Shown: positions 7,559 to 16,434 of the stretch, in pieces
How the letters are laid out: each line of letters starts with the position of its first letter
Numbering within the stretch: position 1 is the first letter of the stretch
Assembly: GCA_910577435.1 (NCBI GenBank)
Contig: CAJTLV010000006.1
Location: 62,990 to 126,989, forward strand
Length of the DNA stretch: 64,000 nucleotides
Source of the DNA: an uncultured Christensenella sp.
GTDB taxonomy: Bacteria > Bacillota > Clostridia > Christensenellales > Pumilibacteraceae
Direction of reading: 5' to 3'
Made by a program: the position numbers and the translations under genes
The notes under the pieces: generated by a model
The model's database searches: none
What the model was told of the DNA's origin: nothing
What the model saw: only the letters and a program-made list of their open reading frames with translations

Positions 7559-8251
7559 ATGCAATATTCACACGAAGTGGAACTTATGCAATGCGTTGCA
7601 AAAGGCTGCAATCACGGTCCTGCGCCCATTCCCGAAGAAGGGAAGTGGGTCCAAGCCTACGATATTAAGGATATCAGCGGGCTTACGCACGGCTGCGGAT
7701 GCTGCGCGCCTCAGCAAGGCACTTGCAAACTGACGCTCAACATCAAGAACGGCGTCATCGAAGAAGCGCTCGTCGAGACGATAGGCTGCTCCGGTATGAC
7801 GCACTCGGCGGCTATGGCGGCGGAGATCCTGCCCGGAAAAACGCTTCTCGAAGCGCTCAACACCGACCTTGTCTGCGACGCCATCAACGTCGCTATGCGC
7901 GAGTTGTTCTTGCAGATAGTCTACGGTCGCACGCAGTCGGCATTCTCCGACGCGGGATTGCCCGTCGGCGCGGGACTCGAAGATCTCGGCAAGGGACTGC
8001 GCTCACAGGTCGGCACGATGTATTCGACCAAACTCAAAGGCCCGAGATACCTCGAAATGGCTGAGGGGTACGTAACGCGTTGCGCGCTCGATAAGAATGG
8101 CGAGATAATCGGCTACGAATATGTCAATCTCGGCGTAATGATGAAACTTGTCAGCGAAGGCGTGAGCGGCAACGAGGCGCTCGAAAAGGCGAAGAAACAC
8201 TACGGTCGTTTCGAGAACGCGGCTAAGTACATAGTGCCGCGCAACGAGTAA
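7559..8251 (+). CDS. NifU-like iron-sulfur scaffold protein of the GGGtGRT pair
   Basis: A 230-aa soluble, cysteine-rich protein. Visible motifs are THGCGCCAPQQGTC at about residues 43-56 and ETIGCSGMTHSAAMAAEIL at about 73-91. The second resembles the G-C-(S/A)-G substrate/cluster loop of NifU/IscU scaffolds, and proteins of this type are commonly annotated as iron-sulfur assembly scaffold proteins. It lies 17 nt upstream of the GGGtGRT gene, its usual genomic partner in Clostridia and Bacteroidetes. The cluster-handling role is family-based inference; the physiological target of the pair is not established to my knowledge. Confidence 0.8.
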   Translation: MQYSHEVELMQCVAKGCNHGPAPIPEEGKWVQAYDIKDISGLTHGCGCCAPQQGTCKLTLNIKNGVIEEALVETIGCSGMTHSAAMAAEILPGKTLLEALNTDLVCDAINVAMRELFLQIVYGRTQSAFSDAGLPVGAGLEDLGKGLRSQVGTMYSTKLKGPRYLEMAEGYVTRCALDKNGEIIGYEYVNLGVMMKLVSEGVSGNEALEKAKKHYGRFENAAKYIVPRNE

Positions 8252-8268
8252 GGCGGGGAGGAGATATT

Positions 8269-9267
8269 ATGGCTATCACATTCGAAGGATATGAAAGAAG
8301 AATAGACAAGATCGCTTCCGAGCTTAAAAAGTACGGAATCAAGTCGCTCGAAGACGCGCGCGATATCTGCTTGAAGAAAGGCGTCAATGTCGAAGAAATA
8401 GTAAAGGGCGTTCAGCCCATTGCGTTTGAGAATGCGGTTTGGGCGTATACCGTCGGTTGCGCTATCGCGTTCAAAAAAGGCGTCAAGACGGCTGCCGAAG
8501 CCGCCGAGTGCATCGGTCTCGGCTTGCAGGCGTTCTGCATTCCCGGCAGTGTCGCCGACCAGCGCAAGGTGGGTCTCGGTCACGGTAACTTGGGCGCGAT
8601 GTTGCTCCGCGAAGAGACAGACTGCTTCGCGTTCCTCGCGGGACACGAATCGTTCGCGGCGGCGGAAGGCGCTATCGGCATTGCGCGTAACGCAAACAAA
8701 GCGCGCAAAAAACCGCTCCGCGTCATTCTTAACGGACTGGGCAAGGACGCGGCATACATCATTTCGCGTATCAACGGCTTTACTTACGTTCAAACAAAAT
8801 ACGATTATTACACGGGCGAGCTGAAAATCGTCAAAGAGACGGCGTTCTCGGACGGCGAGCGCGCTAAGGTTCGTTGCTATGGCGCGGACGATGTAAGCGA
8901 GGGCGTAGCGATAATGCGCCACGAAAAGGTCGACGTTTCTATCACGGGCAACTCGACCAACCCGACGCGTTTCCAGCATCCCGTTGCGGGCACTTATAAA
9001 AAATGGTGCCAAGAAAACGACAAAAAATACTTCTCGGTGGCGAGTGGCGGCGGCACGGGCAGAACGCTTCACCCCGACAACGTTGCGGCAGGCCCCGCGT
9101 CATACGGTATGACCGACACGATGGGACGTATGCACAGCGACGCGCAGTTCGCGGGCAGCAGTTCCGTTCCCGCGCACGTCGAAATGATGGGACTTATCGG
9201 TATGGGCAACAACCCGATGGTAGGCGCGACGGTCGCGTGCGCGGTTGCGGTAAGTCTCGCGAAATAA
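8269..9267 (+). CDS. GGGtGRT protein
   Basis: A 332-aa soluble protein. The family-naming glycine motif is present as ASGGGTGRTLHPDNVAAGPASYG at about 263-285, and TGNSTNPTRFQHPVAG lies just before it (about 226-241). The length matches the family. It is preceded by GGGAGGAG and follows the scaffold-like gene with 17 nt between, so they form one operon. Function is uncharacterised; the glycine motif looks like a nucleotide or cofactor loop. The gene originally ended at a bidirectional terminator that has been split by an insertion (see 9286-10559). Confidence 0.9.
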   Translation: MAITFEGYERRIDKIASELKKYGIKSLEDARDICLKKGVNVEEIVKGVQPIAFENAVWAYTVGCAIAFKKGVKTAAEAAECIGLGLQAFCIPGSVADQRKVGLGHGNLGAMLLREETDCFAFLAGHESFAAAEGAIGIARNANKARKKPLRVILNGLGKDAAYIISRINGFTYVQTKYDYYTGELKIVKETAFSDGERAKVRCYGADDVSEGVAIMRHEKVDVSITGNSTNPTRFQHPVAGTYKKWCQENDKKYFSVASGGGTGRTLHPDNVAAGPASYGMTDTMGRMHSDAQFAGSSSVPAHVEMMGLIGMGNNPMVGATVACAVAVSLAK

Positions 9268-9312
9268 TTTTCATAGATATTCGTTAACAACAAAAGCCGC
9301 TCGAATTGCCGT

Positions 9313-9332
9313 AATTCCCATAGGGAATTTAA
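9313..9332. repeat. Left palindromic end of the insertion
   Basis: AATTCCCATAGGGAATTTAA. The core is a palindrome, and the half TTCCCATAGGGAATTTAA matches the reverse complement of 10513-10529 with one extra T. Confidence 0.55.
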
Positions 9333-9400
9333 TAAAACGTAAATAAAAAGGTTTAGGCATAGCGTTTGCTATGAACCCCAAAAGTTGGACAGATAAATAG

Positions 9401-9520
9401 TTAAATTACTTGTGAATGAGTTCGGTATTGCACCGGACTCATTCCGTTTAGAGTGAGAGATATTCTCTCATTGTTCCGGTAGTTGATGTACTCTTTCAGA
9501 CAGTGGACGAATTAGGCTAC
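9401..9520 (-). pseudogene. IS3/IS150-family transposase, C-terminal fragment
   Basis: On the minus strand the frame ending at 9401 reads HCLKEYINYRNNERISLTLNGMSPVQYR and so on, the signature C-terminus of IS3-family OrfB (DDE integrase, Y-NN-R-----L---P--YR). A stop interrupts the frame upstream of about 9520, and only the last ~36 residues remain. Just beyond the stop, TGAACCCCAAAAGTTGGACA (9372-9391, plus strand) has the look of an IS3-group terminal repeat. The catalytic DDE residues are gone. Confidence 0.8.
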
Positions 9521-9574
9521 TTGTAGCCTGGTGAGATATAGATATGTTTTATATTTCCCGCAAAATTCAATCGG

Positions 9575-9603
9575 TTGCGTTCTTTCATTTTTCGTGATAT
9601 AAT
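9575..9603 (+). promoter_or_regulatory. Promoter of the GNAT/YoaP gene
   Basis: TTGCGT (9575-9580), 17-bp spacer, TATAAT (9598-9603); the gene starts 40 nt downstream at 9644. Confidence 0.7.
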
Positions 9604-9643
9604 GACGGTAAGATAAACGGTAATTTAACGGAAAACAAAAAAT

Positions 9644-10402
9644 ATGGAATACATAAAACTCACACTTGAAAATTTAGAAACAGAGCATATTTGTTGTGCC
9701 ATCTCTAACAATAAGGACATACAAGTTGCAAGCAAGAAAGCGTGGCTAAAAGAAAGAATAAAGGACGGCTTGGTATTTTTGAAATCCGTTGAACGCGGCA
9801 AATGCTTTATTGAATACATACCTGCCGAAAATGCTTGGTGTCCTATCGAAGCGAACGGCTATATACACATAAATTGCTTTTGGGTATCGGGCTCGTTTAA
9901 AGGACACGGCTATGCAAACGATTTATTAAATGCTTGTATAGCCGATGCAAAAGCGCAAGGCAAACACGGAATTACCGTTATATCTTCGCCGAAAAAGATG
10001 CCGTTTTTGTCAGATCCGAAATATCTTGCTTATAAAGGGTTTAAGGTTGCGGATAAAGCAAATCCAAACTTTACTTTAATGTATTTATCTTTCGACGAAA
10101 ATGCGCCCGTTCCGAAATTCAAAGAACAAGCAAAACAGCCGCATATAGATAAACAAGGTTTTGTTGTGTATTATACGTACGGTTGTCCGTTTACGGCTAA
10201 ATACGTTCCGCTTGTTCAGCAAACGGCAAAGGACAAAGGCATTCCGTTTGAAAGCGTATTGATAGACAGCAAGGAAAAAGCGCAAAACGCGCCTATGGCG
10301 TGGACGAATTACGCCGTATTTTATAACGGTCAATATATATCAAACGAAATCCTAAACGAGAAGAAGTTTCTTGAACTTGCAGAGAGTTATTATAGACAGT
10401 AA
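9644..10402 (+). CDS. GNAT N-acetyltransferase with C-terminal YoaP thioredoxin-like domain
   Basis: A 252-aa protein. Residues 1-150 are a GNAT fold; GSFKGHGYANDLLNACIADAK (about 86-106) is the acetyl-CoA-binding motif A. Residues 170-250 match the YoaP-like extension, a thioredoxin/glutaredoxin-like module seen in YYTYGCPFTAKYVPLV (a CPFT active-site-like motif with a single Cys). This two-domain architecture is known from Bacillus YoaP relatives; the substrate is unknown. The gene has its own promoter and terminator inside an AT-rich insertion, so it is probably acquired cargo. Confidence 0.88.
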   Translation: MEYIKLTLENLETEHICCAISNNKDIQVASKKAWLKERIKDGLVFLKSVERGKCFIEYIPAENAWCPIEANGYIHINCFWVSGSFKGHGYANDLLNACIADAKAQGKHGITVISSPKKMPFLSDPKYLAYKGFKVADKANPNFTLMYLSFDENAPVPKFKEQAKQPHIDKQGFVVYYTYGCPFTAKYVPLVQQTAKDKGIPFESVLIDSKEKAQNAPMAWTNYAVFYNGQYISNEILNEKKFLELAESYYRQ

Positions 10403-10440
10403 TGTAAATTTCAATTTATATTTATAAAAGGTTTGTAGTA

Positions 10441-10474
10441 AAAAGCTCTCGAACGATATGTTCGAGAGCTTTTG
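10441..10474 (+). terminator. Terminator of the GNAT/YoaP gene
   Basis: AAAAGCTCTCGAAC-gatat-GTTCGAGAGCTTTT, a 14-bp perfect stem starting 39 nt after the stop codon. Confidence 0.85.
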
Positions 10475-10512
10475 TCCTTGCTTGAAAGTATAACTCTTAA
10501 TAATTTAGTTTT

Positions 10513-10529
10513 TTAATTCCCTATGGGAA
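10513..10529. repeat. Right palindromic end of the insertion
   Basis: TTAATTCCCTATGGGAA, the near-inverted counterpart of the left end at 9315-9332. It lies 9 nt from the right arm of the split terminator. Confidence 0.55.
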
Positions 10530-10579
10530 GTGCGTTTTTCGGGCGGCTTTTGTGTTGTTCTTTTTATACGGAACGGATT

Positions 10580-13216
10580 TTATTTGTTTATGAACTTCGC
10601 AAGTGTGTGCTGAACGGTATCGATGTCTATGGGCTTTGCGATGTGCGCGTTCATTCCGCATTCGAGGCACTTTTTCATATCGTCCGTGAAAGCGTCGGCC
10701 GTCATTGCGATGATAGGCAGATCCTTGTCGGGATGATCGAGCGAGCGTATCGCTTTTGTCGCCTCATAGCCGCTCATAACAGGCATACGAATATCCATAA
10801 GTATTGCTTTATATGTGCCGGCAGGCGCGTTTTTGAGCATATCGACGCAGATCTGTCCGTTCTCGGCGTGGTCGCAAGTGATGCCCACGCTGTCGAGCAA
10901 TGTTTCCGCGATTTCCCAGTTGAGTTCGTTGTCTTCCGCGAGCAAAACGTGCGTGCCGGCGAGATCCGATTCTTTTTTGTCGTTGTCGGCAGTTGTGTCG
11001 CCGCCGTTCACAAACTTCTTCAAGCCGTAGAACAGGGTAGACTTGAACAGCGGTTTGCTGATAAACCCGCAGATACCCGCTTCGTGCGCTTTATCCTCTA
11101 TATCGCTCCAATCGTATGCGGAAATGAGCAGAATGGGAATATCCGTGTTGTTAAGACTTTTGCGGATCTGTTTTGCCGTCTCGATGCCGTCGATGCCCGG
11201 CAGTTTCCAGTCCATCATTATAACGTCGTAATCTTTTCTCTTGGCGTGTGCTTCGACTACCTTTTCGACTGCGCTTTCTCCGTCGAGCGTCCAATCGCCT
11301 TCGATGCCGATGTCTTTAAGCGAGGCGACGGTCGTTTCGCACAACTGCTGGTCGTCGTCGACTACGAGCATCTTCCAAGAGGGGAGTATCATTTCTTCTT
11401 CGGGAACGGTCGCGCGTTCGAGATCGAGCGTCACGTGGAATTCCGTGCCTTTTCCGAGTTCGCTGTTTATGCGGATAGTACCTTTCATTTGGTCGACGAT
11501 ATATTTGGTTATCGACATACCGAGACCGGTGCCTTCGGTGCGGTGTACGCGCAGATTGTCTTCGCGCGCAAACGATTCGAATATTTTGCGCTGGAATTCG
11601 GGCGACATACCTATGCCGTTGTCTTTTACGCAAATGTGCGTGCGAACGTAATTTTCTCCGACGGGCGACGGTTCCTGATACAGCTTAAATTCTATAGTTC
11701 CTTCTTCGCCCGTGAACTTGATCGCGTTTGACAAAAGATTGAGTAATACCTGATTGAGCCTTACGCTGTCGCAGTAAACGTTTTCCTGTTCTATGTTCTG
11801 CACATTAACATTGAACTTCTGGTGTTTGATCTTGACTTGCGGCTGGACGATAGTGGTTATGCTGTCCAGAACTTCGCGCAAAGACACCTGTTCCATATTT
11901 AGCGTCATCTTGCCGCTTTCTATCTTGGACATATCCAAAACGTCGTTGATAAGTCCCAACAGGTGCTTGCTCGACAGCGCTATCTTTTTGAGACAGTCGC
12001 CGACTTGCTGTTTGTTGTCCATATTCGCGCGCGCAATCGCAGTCATTCCGACAATGGCGTTCATTGGCGTGCGGATGTCGTGCGACATATTGGACAGGAA
12101 CTCGCTCTTTGCGTTGTTTGCTTCCAACGCGTCGGCTTTTGCTTTTTTGAGTTGTTTGATAGTTTGTTTGTTGAAGTACAGATAAAGTACGAATATTATG
12201 ATAAGGACGACGACTATAGTGACGATGGCGATTATGATCATATGCGTCCACTGCGAGCTGAGTTCTTCGATAACGGTGTCGAGATGGGTGTTGTCCATCA
12301 GCGTTACCATATACCATTCGGACTTTTCCAGCTTGTTGCAGTACATATGAACGTGGTGTCCCTTGATATGAAGTATGTTGGAATACACCTGATTGTCCTG
12401 CATTTTATCGTTCAGCTCGTTGATTATCACATCGGGATCTGCGCCGGTATTGCTCAGCGAGGCATACAGCATTTCTGACAGATAGTTGTATTGTATATCC
12501 GATCTGTTGAGAACGAACGAATTTTTCTTTGTTCCGTCTTCCGATTCGTCTTTGCGGACGATATACGAATAAACGGGCTCTTCTACCGTAGCTTCGACGT
12601 CGATATTCAGCATATCGATAAAGTCTTTATTCGTAACTCCGGCAATCATCGACATACTTTTATTGCCGTTAGCCATCGTAAACTGATCGGTCGGAATGCT
12701 TATGATGACAACGCCGTCATCCACTCTGCCGTCTTCGGTGACGCCGCTGCCTACCGCGATCTTTACTTCTTTATCGAGAACGGATTGACGGAACGGCGTT
12801 TTGTCGGTCACTTCCAAATTTTTACCGTAAACGGGGTCGACCGTGCTGCCGTGTTCCGGATCGTTAATATCCTCGACCGAATAGAACGCCAAAAATTCGA
12901 ATCCGCGCAGTTGCGCGCTGTTTTTCAGATCTTCTTTAGTGACGAGCGTTTCATCGTCCACCAAAGCCTGAACCATAGATATTCGTTGACTCATAACGGA
13001 TTCGAAACGCTTTGTTACTTGATAGCCCATACTCTTCATATAGGTTTCGCCGACGTCGTCAATCGTTTGATTGCTGTTCCTATTCATATTGATGCCCATC
13101 AGAATGAAAGTCAGTGCGCATATCAAAACGCCGACTATTACGCTGGTGAGCATAACGATTTGGTACTTATTGCTCCAAAGACTCTTTTTTTTCGTCGATT
13201 TGTCGACTTTTTTCAT
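10580..13216 (-). CDS. Hybrid sensor histidine kinase with extracellular sensor and two receiver domains
   Basis: An 878-aa membrane protein. A transmembrane helix lies at about 19-41, an extracellular Cache-like region at about 42-323 and a second helix at 325-348. HisKA follows, with phospho-acceptor H379 in FLSNMSHDIRTPMNA. The HATPase_c domain at about 480-600 has the N box LLNLLSNAIKFT, G1 DNGIGM and G2 GTGLGM. Receiver 1 (about 615-735) has D669 in MMDWKLPG; receiver 2 (about 755-875) has D808 in LMDIRMP. There is no HPt or DNA-binding domain and no adjacent regulator, so the output partner lies elsewhere. It is convergent with the GGGtGRT operon. The ATG at 13216 is preceded by GGAGG (13223-13227). 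Confidence 0.93.
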   Translation of the reverse strand: MKKVDKSTKKKSLWSNKYQIVMLTSVIVGVLICALTFILMGINMNRNSNQTIDDVGETYMKSMGYQVTKRFESVMSQRISMVQALVDDETLVTKEDLKNSAQLRGFEFLAFYSVEDINDPEHGSTVDPVYGKNLEVTDKTPFRQSVLDKEVKIAVGSGVTEDGRVDDGVVIISIPTDQFTMANGNKSMSMIAGVTNKDFIDMLNIDVEATVEEPVYSYIVRKDESEDGTKKNSFVLNRSDIQYNYLSEMLYASLSNTGADPDVIINELNDKMQDNQVYSNILHIKGHHVHMYCNKLEKSEWYMVTLMDNTHLDTVIEELSSQWTHMIIIAIVTIVVVLIIIFVLYLYFNKQTIKQLKKAKADALEANNAKSEFLSNMSHDIRTPMNAIVGMTAIARANMDNKQQVGDCLKKIALSSKHLLGLINDVLDMSKIESGKMTLNMEQVSLREVLDSITTIVQPQVKIKHQKFNVNVQNIEQENVYCDSVRLNQVLLNLLSNAIKFTGEEGTIEFKLYQEPSPVGENYVRTHICVKDNGIGMSPEFQRKIFESFAREDNLRVHRTEGTGLGMSITKYIVDQMKGTIRINSELGKGTEFHVTLDLERATVPEEEMILPSWKMLVVDDDQQLCETTVASLKDIGIEGDWTLDGESAVEKVVEAHAKRKDYDVIMMDWKLPGIDGIETAKQIRKSLNNTDIPILLISAYDWSDIEDKAHEAGICGFISKPLFKSTLFYGLKKFVNGGDTTADNDKKESDLAGTHVLLAEDNELNWEIAETLLDSVGITCDHAENGQICVDMLKNAPAGTYKAILMDIRMPVMSGYEATKAIRSLDHPDKDLPIIAMTADAFTDDMKKCLECGMNAHIAKPIDIDTVQHTLAKFINK

Positions 13217-13419
13217 AAGATCGATCCTCCGTTACTGTGCGGAAATGCGTCGTGTCCGAACGCATATGCGATACGTCGCACGGCGATTTTCAGCGTATAC
13301 ATTAAATAATGTATTACACGTAGATGTAATTATAATTGATTTGATCGGTAAAGTCAACAAAAACGGCGGTCAACTTGCGATACGCTCTAATTCGAACGCG
13401 GCTAAACATTCGATACGTC

Positions 13420-13448
13420 TTGCATTTTTTGCCGCAAGGTGGTATAAT
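13420..13448 (+). promoter_or_regulatory. Promoter of the Sel1-repeat gene pair
   Basis: TTGCAT (13420-13425), 17-bp spacer, TATAAT (13443-13448), with AAGGAGA at 13471-13477 before the ATG at 13484. Confidence 0.8.
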
Positions 13449-13483
13449 ACGGTTGTTTATCATTGAAAGTAAGGAGACAGGAT

Positions 13484-14842
13484 ATGAAAACTGATAATAA
13501 AACCGTCGAGGAGATCTGTGCGGAAGCGACCGGTCTTTACGGCGAGAAAAGGTATGCCGAAGCCGTCGAGTTGTGGAAGAGCGCGGGCGAAAACGCCGAC
13601 GCTTTGTATATGCTCGGAATTTGCCACAATTACAATCTCGGCGTGGATGAGGCGGATGAAAAAAAGCGCGGCGAACTCGCAAGCGGGTATTTCATTAAAG
13701 CCGCCGAACTCGGACACGCGGATGCGCAGTGTTTTGCGGGGTTGTGTTTTTTGCACGGCATAGGCGTTGAAAAAGACGAGAAAACGGCAGTCGATTGGTT
13801 CAAGAGGTCGGCGGAGCAAAACTGCACGCAGGCGATGAACAATCTCGGAATGCTGTGCGACGGCGGCGTTGGAGTGAACGATCCCGAAAAAAAGGACGCG
13901 GAGGCGTTTGCTTGGTTCGAAAAGTCGGCGGCGCTCGGCGACCCGACGGGGCAGTTGTACGCGGGCGTCGGTTATTACGAGGGGTGCGGCGTAAAGCGCG
14001 ATTATGAAAAAGCGGCGGAATATTTTGCGCTTGCCGCGCAAAAGGGTTTGACGGAAGCGATGTTTCGTCTCGGTGAATGCTACGACGACGGCGACGGCGT
14101 CGAGCGGAATGCGATAGAGGCGTTTAAGTATTACAAGCTCGCGGCGCAAAGCAATCACGCAAAGGCGCAGTGCTACGTAGGTTACTGCTATGAGAACGGC
14201 GAGGGCGTGGCGCGAAATATGGCGGAGGCGCTCAAATGGTATGAAGCGTCCGCAGGCAATGATTATTTTCAGGCGTATTGTAATCTGGGCTGTTGCTATG
14301 AGGACGGCAGGGGCGTAAAGCGTGATATGAAAACCGCGATAGAGATGTACGAAAAAGGCGCGGAATTGGGCAGTACGCAGGCGATCTACAATCTAGGCAA
14401 TGTTTATGCGTTCGGCAAGGGCGTCAAAGTGAACAACGAACTCGCCGTAGAGTATTACAGAGCGGCTGCGGAGAGCGGTCTTGCGGAGGCGCAGTATAAT
14501 CTCGCACAGCATCTACATAACGGCAGGGGCATAGAGCGCGACGACGAGGCGGCGGCATATTGGTTTTTGCAAGCCGCAAAGCGCGGAGATTCGGACGCTC
14601 AGTTTAAGATAGCTTCGTTCTATATGGACGGTATAGGCGTGGAAGAAGATCCGCAAAAGGCTGTTGAGTGGTTCGGTAAGTCCGCGCGGCAGGGCGACTC
14701 CGATGCGCAATACGCTCTGGGAATGTGCTACGACGAGGGTATGGGCGTAGAACGCGACGTCGACGAGGCGCGTGATTGGTACGAACGTTCTGCGGCACAG
14801 GGCAACGCCGCTGCAAAAAAGGCGTTGAAGAAACTCAAGTGA
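13484..14842 (+). CDS. Sel1-repeat (TPR-like) protein 1
   Basis: A 452-aa protein built almost wholly of about eleven 36-residue Sel1 repeats (consensus A-x-A-x-x-x-L-G-x-x-Y-x-x-G-x-G-V-x-x-D-x-x-x-A), for example AQCYVGYCYENGEGVARNMA. I chose ATG 13484 over the in-frame TTG at 13463 because AAGGAGA sits at the correct distance. There is no signal peptide or membrane segment, so it is cytoplasmic, unlike secreted Sel1 proteins. Such solenoids mediate protein-protein interactions, often in signalling. It is followed 4 nt later by a second Sel1 gene. Its ligands are unknown. Confidence 0.9.
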   Translation: MKTDNKTVEEICAEATGLYGEKRYAEAVELWKSAGENADALYMLGICHNYNLGVDEADEKKRGELASGYFIKAAELGHADAQCFAGLCFLHGIGVEKDEKTAVDWFKRSAEQNCTQAMNNLGMLCDGGVGVNDPEKKDAEAFAWFEKSAALGDPTGQLYAGVGYYEGCGVKRDYEKAAEYFALAAQKGLTEAMFRLGECYDDGDGVERNAIEAFKYYKLAAQSNHAKAQCYVGYCYENGEGVARNMAEALKWYEASAGNDYFQAYCNLGCCYEDGRGVKRDMKTAIEMYEKGAELGSTQAIYNLGNVYAFGKGVKVNNELAVEYYRAAAESGLAEAQYNLAQHLHNGRGIERDDEAAAYWFLQAAKRGDSDAQFKIASFYMDGIGVEEDPQKAVEWFGKSARQGDSDAQYALGMCYDEGMGVERDVDEARDWYERSAAQGNAAAKKALKKLK

Positions 14843-14846
14843 AATA

Positions 14847-16388
14847 ATGGAAAAACCCGATTGGGACGGCGGGATAATCAAATTCTTCTACAAGTCGGAT
14901 AAGCCGAACGAAGAAAAGAACAAGACCGCCGTCGAAGTGGAAAACGCAGAAATACTTTGCGACCGCGCCGCAGAAGCGTTCGAGCGCGGTGAAAAGACGA
15001 CTGCCGTAGAGCTATGGAAAGCCGCCGCCGAAAAGGGCGACGACCACGCGATGTTTTGTCTGGGTGTATGCCTGTTCGAGGGAGACGGCGCGGAAGAGAA
15101 TGATGCGCTCGCCGCACAATGGTTCGATAAATCGGCAAGACTGGAAAATTCGCGCGCACGGTACTATCTCGCGTATTGCTACGAACACGGATTTGGGGTA
15201 GAACGCAACCCCGACGAGGCGTTCGCGTGGTACACGCGGTCGGCGGAGCAGGATTATGCTTATGCCGAGCATCGGCTCGGACTGTACTATAAAAACGCCG
15301 ACGGCTCGGATCTTGCCGCCAATAAGACGTTCTATTGGTTCTCGCAGGCGGCAAAACAAGGTCTCGTGCCGGCGATATACGAGCTGGGCGAGTGCTATTT
15401 CGACGGCATAGGCGAGGCTGTAAACAAGACTAAGGCTATCGAGCTTTTCCGTAAAGCCGCAGAAACGGATTACGCGCCCGCAGTTCACAAGCTGGGCGAG
15501 TGCGCCGAGCGCGGCGACGGCGTCGAAAAAGATATAACCGCAGCGATCGAATATTACAAGCGCGCGGCGGACTGCGGTTATCCCCCGTCGAAGTATGCGC
15601 TTGCCGTGCTGTATGAAAACGGCGTCGGCGTAGAAAAGAGTATCGCACAAGCTGTGCGACTGTACCGCGAAGCGGCGGAGGGCGGTTTTCCCGCCGCACA
15701 GAACGCATACGGCTGGTGTTTCGTAGTAGGCAAGGCGGTGGGTCGCGATCTGTACGAGGCGGCGCGCTGGTTTCAACGCGCGGCGAAGCAAGGCGATATG
15801 CGCGCACAGTACAATCTTGCGATGTGTTATGAAGAGGGACACGGCGTTGTGCAGAACGTCGATAAAGCGTTTATATGGCATTTGAAAGCCGCCGAGCAGG
15901 GCGACGATCGTGCGCAGTTGCACGTCGGATGGAGTTATCAGGTGGGCAACGGTGTGAACGTCGACGGTAAAGAGGCGTTCAAATGGCTCAAACGTTCGGC
16001 GGAACAGGGCAATGCGCAAGCGCAGAGCGACGTGGGATATTGCTACTGCGGCGGAATAGGTGTGAAGAAAGATAAAGCCGAAGGGTTCAAATGGTATCTG
16101 AAAGCCGCCGAGCAGAATAATCCTATGGCGGCGTTCAACGTCGCTTGCTCGTATCGGCACGGCGACGGCGTTAAAAAGAATGCCGATCTGGCAGTGCAAT
16201 GGTACGAAAAAGCGGTCGGCTTGGGCGAGGCCGACGCATTGCTTAGTTTGGGTGCGATGTACGAGCGCGGCGAGGGCGTAAAAAAAGATCTGGCAAAGGC
16301 GGCGGAATGGTATAAAAAAGCGCTCGATAACGGCAATCCCGCCGCAGAGTTTTTGCTAGGCAGGAAAAAGTTCGCAAAATACAGATAA
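14847..16388 (+). CDS. Sel1-repeat (TPR-like) protein 2
   Basis: A 513-aa cytoplasmic protein. Residues 1-40 are a charged linker, then come about twelve Sel1 repeats of 36 residues (for example ARYYLAYCYEHGFGVERNPD and AQLHVGWSYQVGNGVNVDG). It starts 4 nt after the first Sel1 gene and has no clear ribosome site, so translation is probably coupled. The pair presumably arose by duplication followed by repeat-number change. No catalytic domain is fused. A small GC hairpin (16397-16413) follows before the next gene. Confidence 0.9.
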   Translation: MEKPDWDGGIIKFFYKSDKPNEEKNKTAVEVENAEILCDRAAEAFERGEKTTAVELWKAAAEKGDDHAMFCLGVCLFEGDGAEENDALAAQWFDKSARLENSRARYYLAYCYEHGFGVERNPDEAFAWYTRSAEQDYAYAEHRLGLYYKNADGSDLAANKTFYWFSQAAKQGLVPAIYELGECYFDGIGEAVNKTKAIELFRKAAETDYAPAVHKLGECAERGDGVEKDITAAIEYYKRAADCGYPPSKYALAVLYENGVGVEKSIAQAVRLYREAAEGGFPAAQNAYGWCFVVGKAVGRDLYEAARWFQRAAKQGDMRAQYNLAMCYEEGHGVVQNVDKAFIWHLKAAEQGDDRAQLHVGWSYQVGNGVNVDGKEAFKWLKRSAEQGNAQAQSDVGYCYCGGIGVKKDKAEGFKWYLKAAEQNNPMAAFNVACSYRHGDGVKKNADLAVQWYEKAVGLGEADALLSLGAMYERGEGVKKDLAKAAEWYKKALDNGNPAAEFLLGRKKFAKYR

Positions 16389-16434
16389 ATAAAAATCGCG
16401 CCGACGCGGCGCGGGTGTTTTCGGGAGATACTCG

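Larger units (their letters stand above)
9306..10537. mobile_element. AT-rich insertion carrying an IS3 remnant and a GNAT gene
   Basis: This segment lies inside the split terminator and is AT-richer than both flanks. Each end carries a short palindrome: AATTCCCATAGGGAATT at 9313-9329 and AATTCCCTATGGGAA at 10515-10529. With flanking T/A bases the ends also read as inverted repeats of each other. It contains a transposase tail and an acetyltransferase gene with its own promoter and terminator. No intact transposase is present, so it is a cargo relic. Confidence 0.55.
9286..10559. terminator. Bidirectional terminator split by a 1.2-kb insertion
   Basis: The left arm AACAACAAAAGCCGCTCGAA (9286-9305) is the reverse complement, apart from a 2-nt difference and one mismatch, of the right arm TTCGGGCGGCTTTTGTGTTGTT (10538-10559). 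Joined, they would make an A/T-flanked hairpin serving both the GGGtGRT gene and the convergent kinase gene. The arms are now 1.2 kb apart. Confidence 0.65.

Noticed and set aside
10523..11731. 402-codon plus-strand frame over the kinase gene
   Set aside because: Antisense to the clearly conserved histidine kinase receiver and ATPase domains; no ribosome site and basic/aromatic shadow composition.
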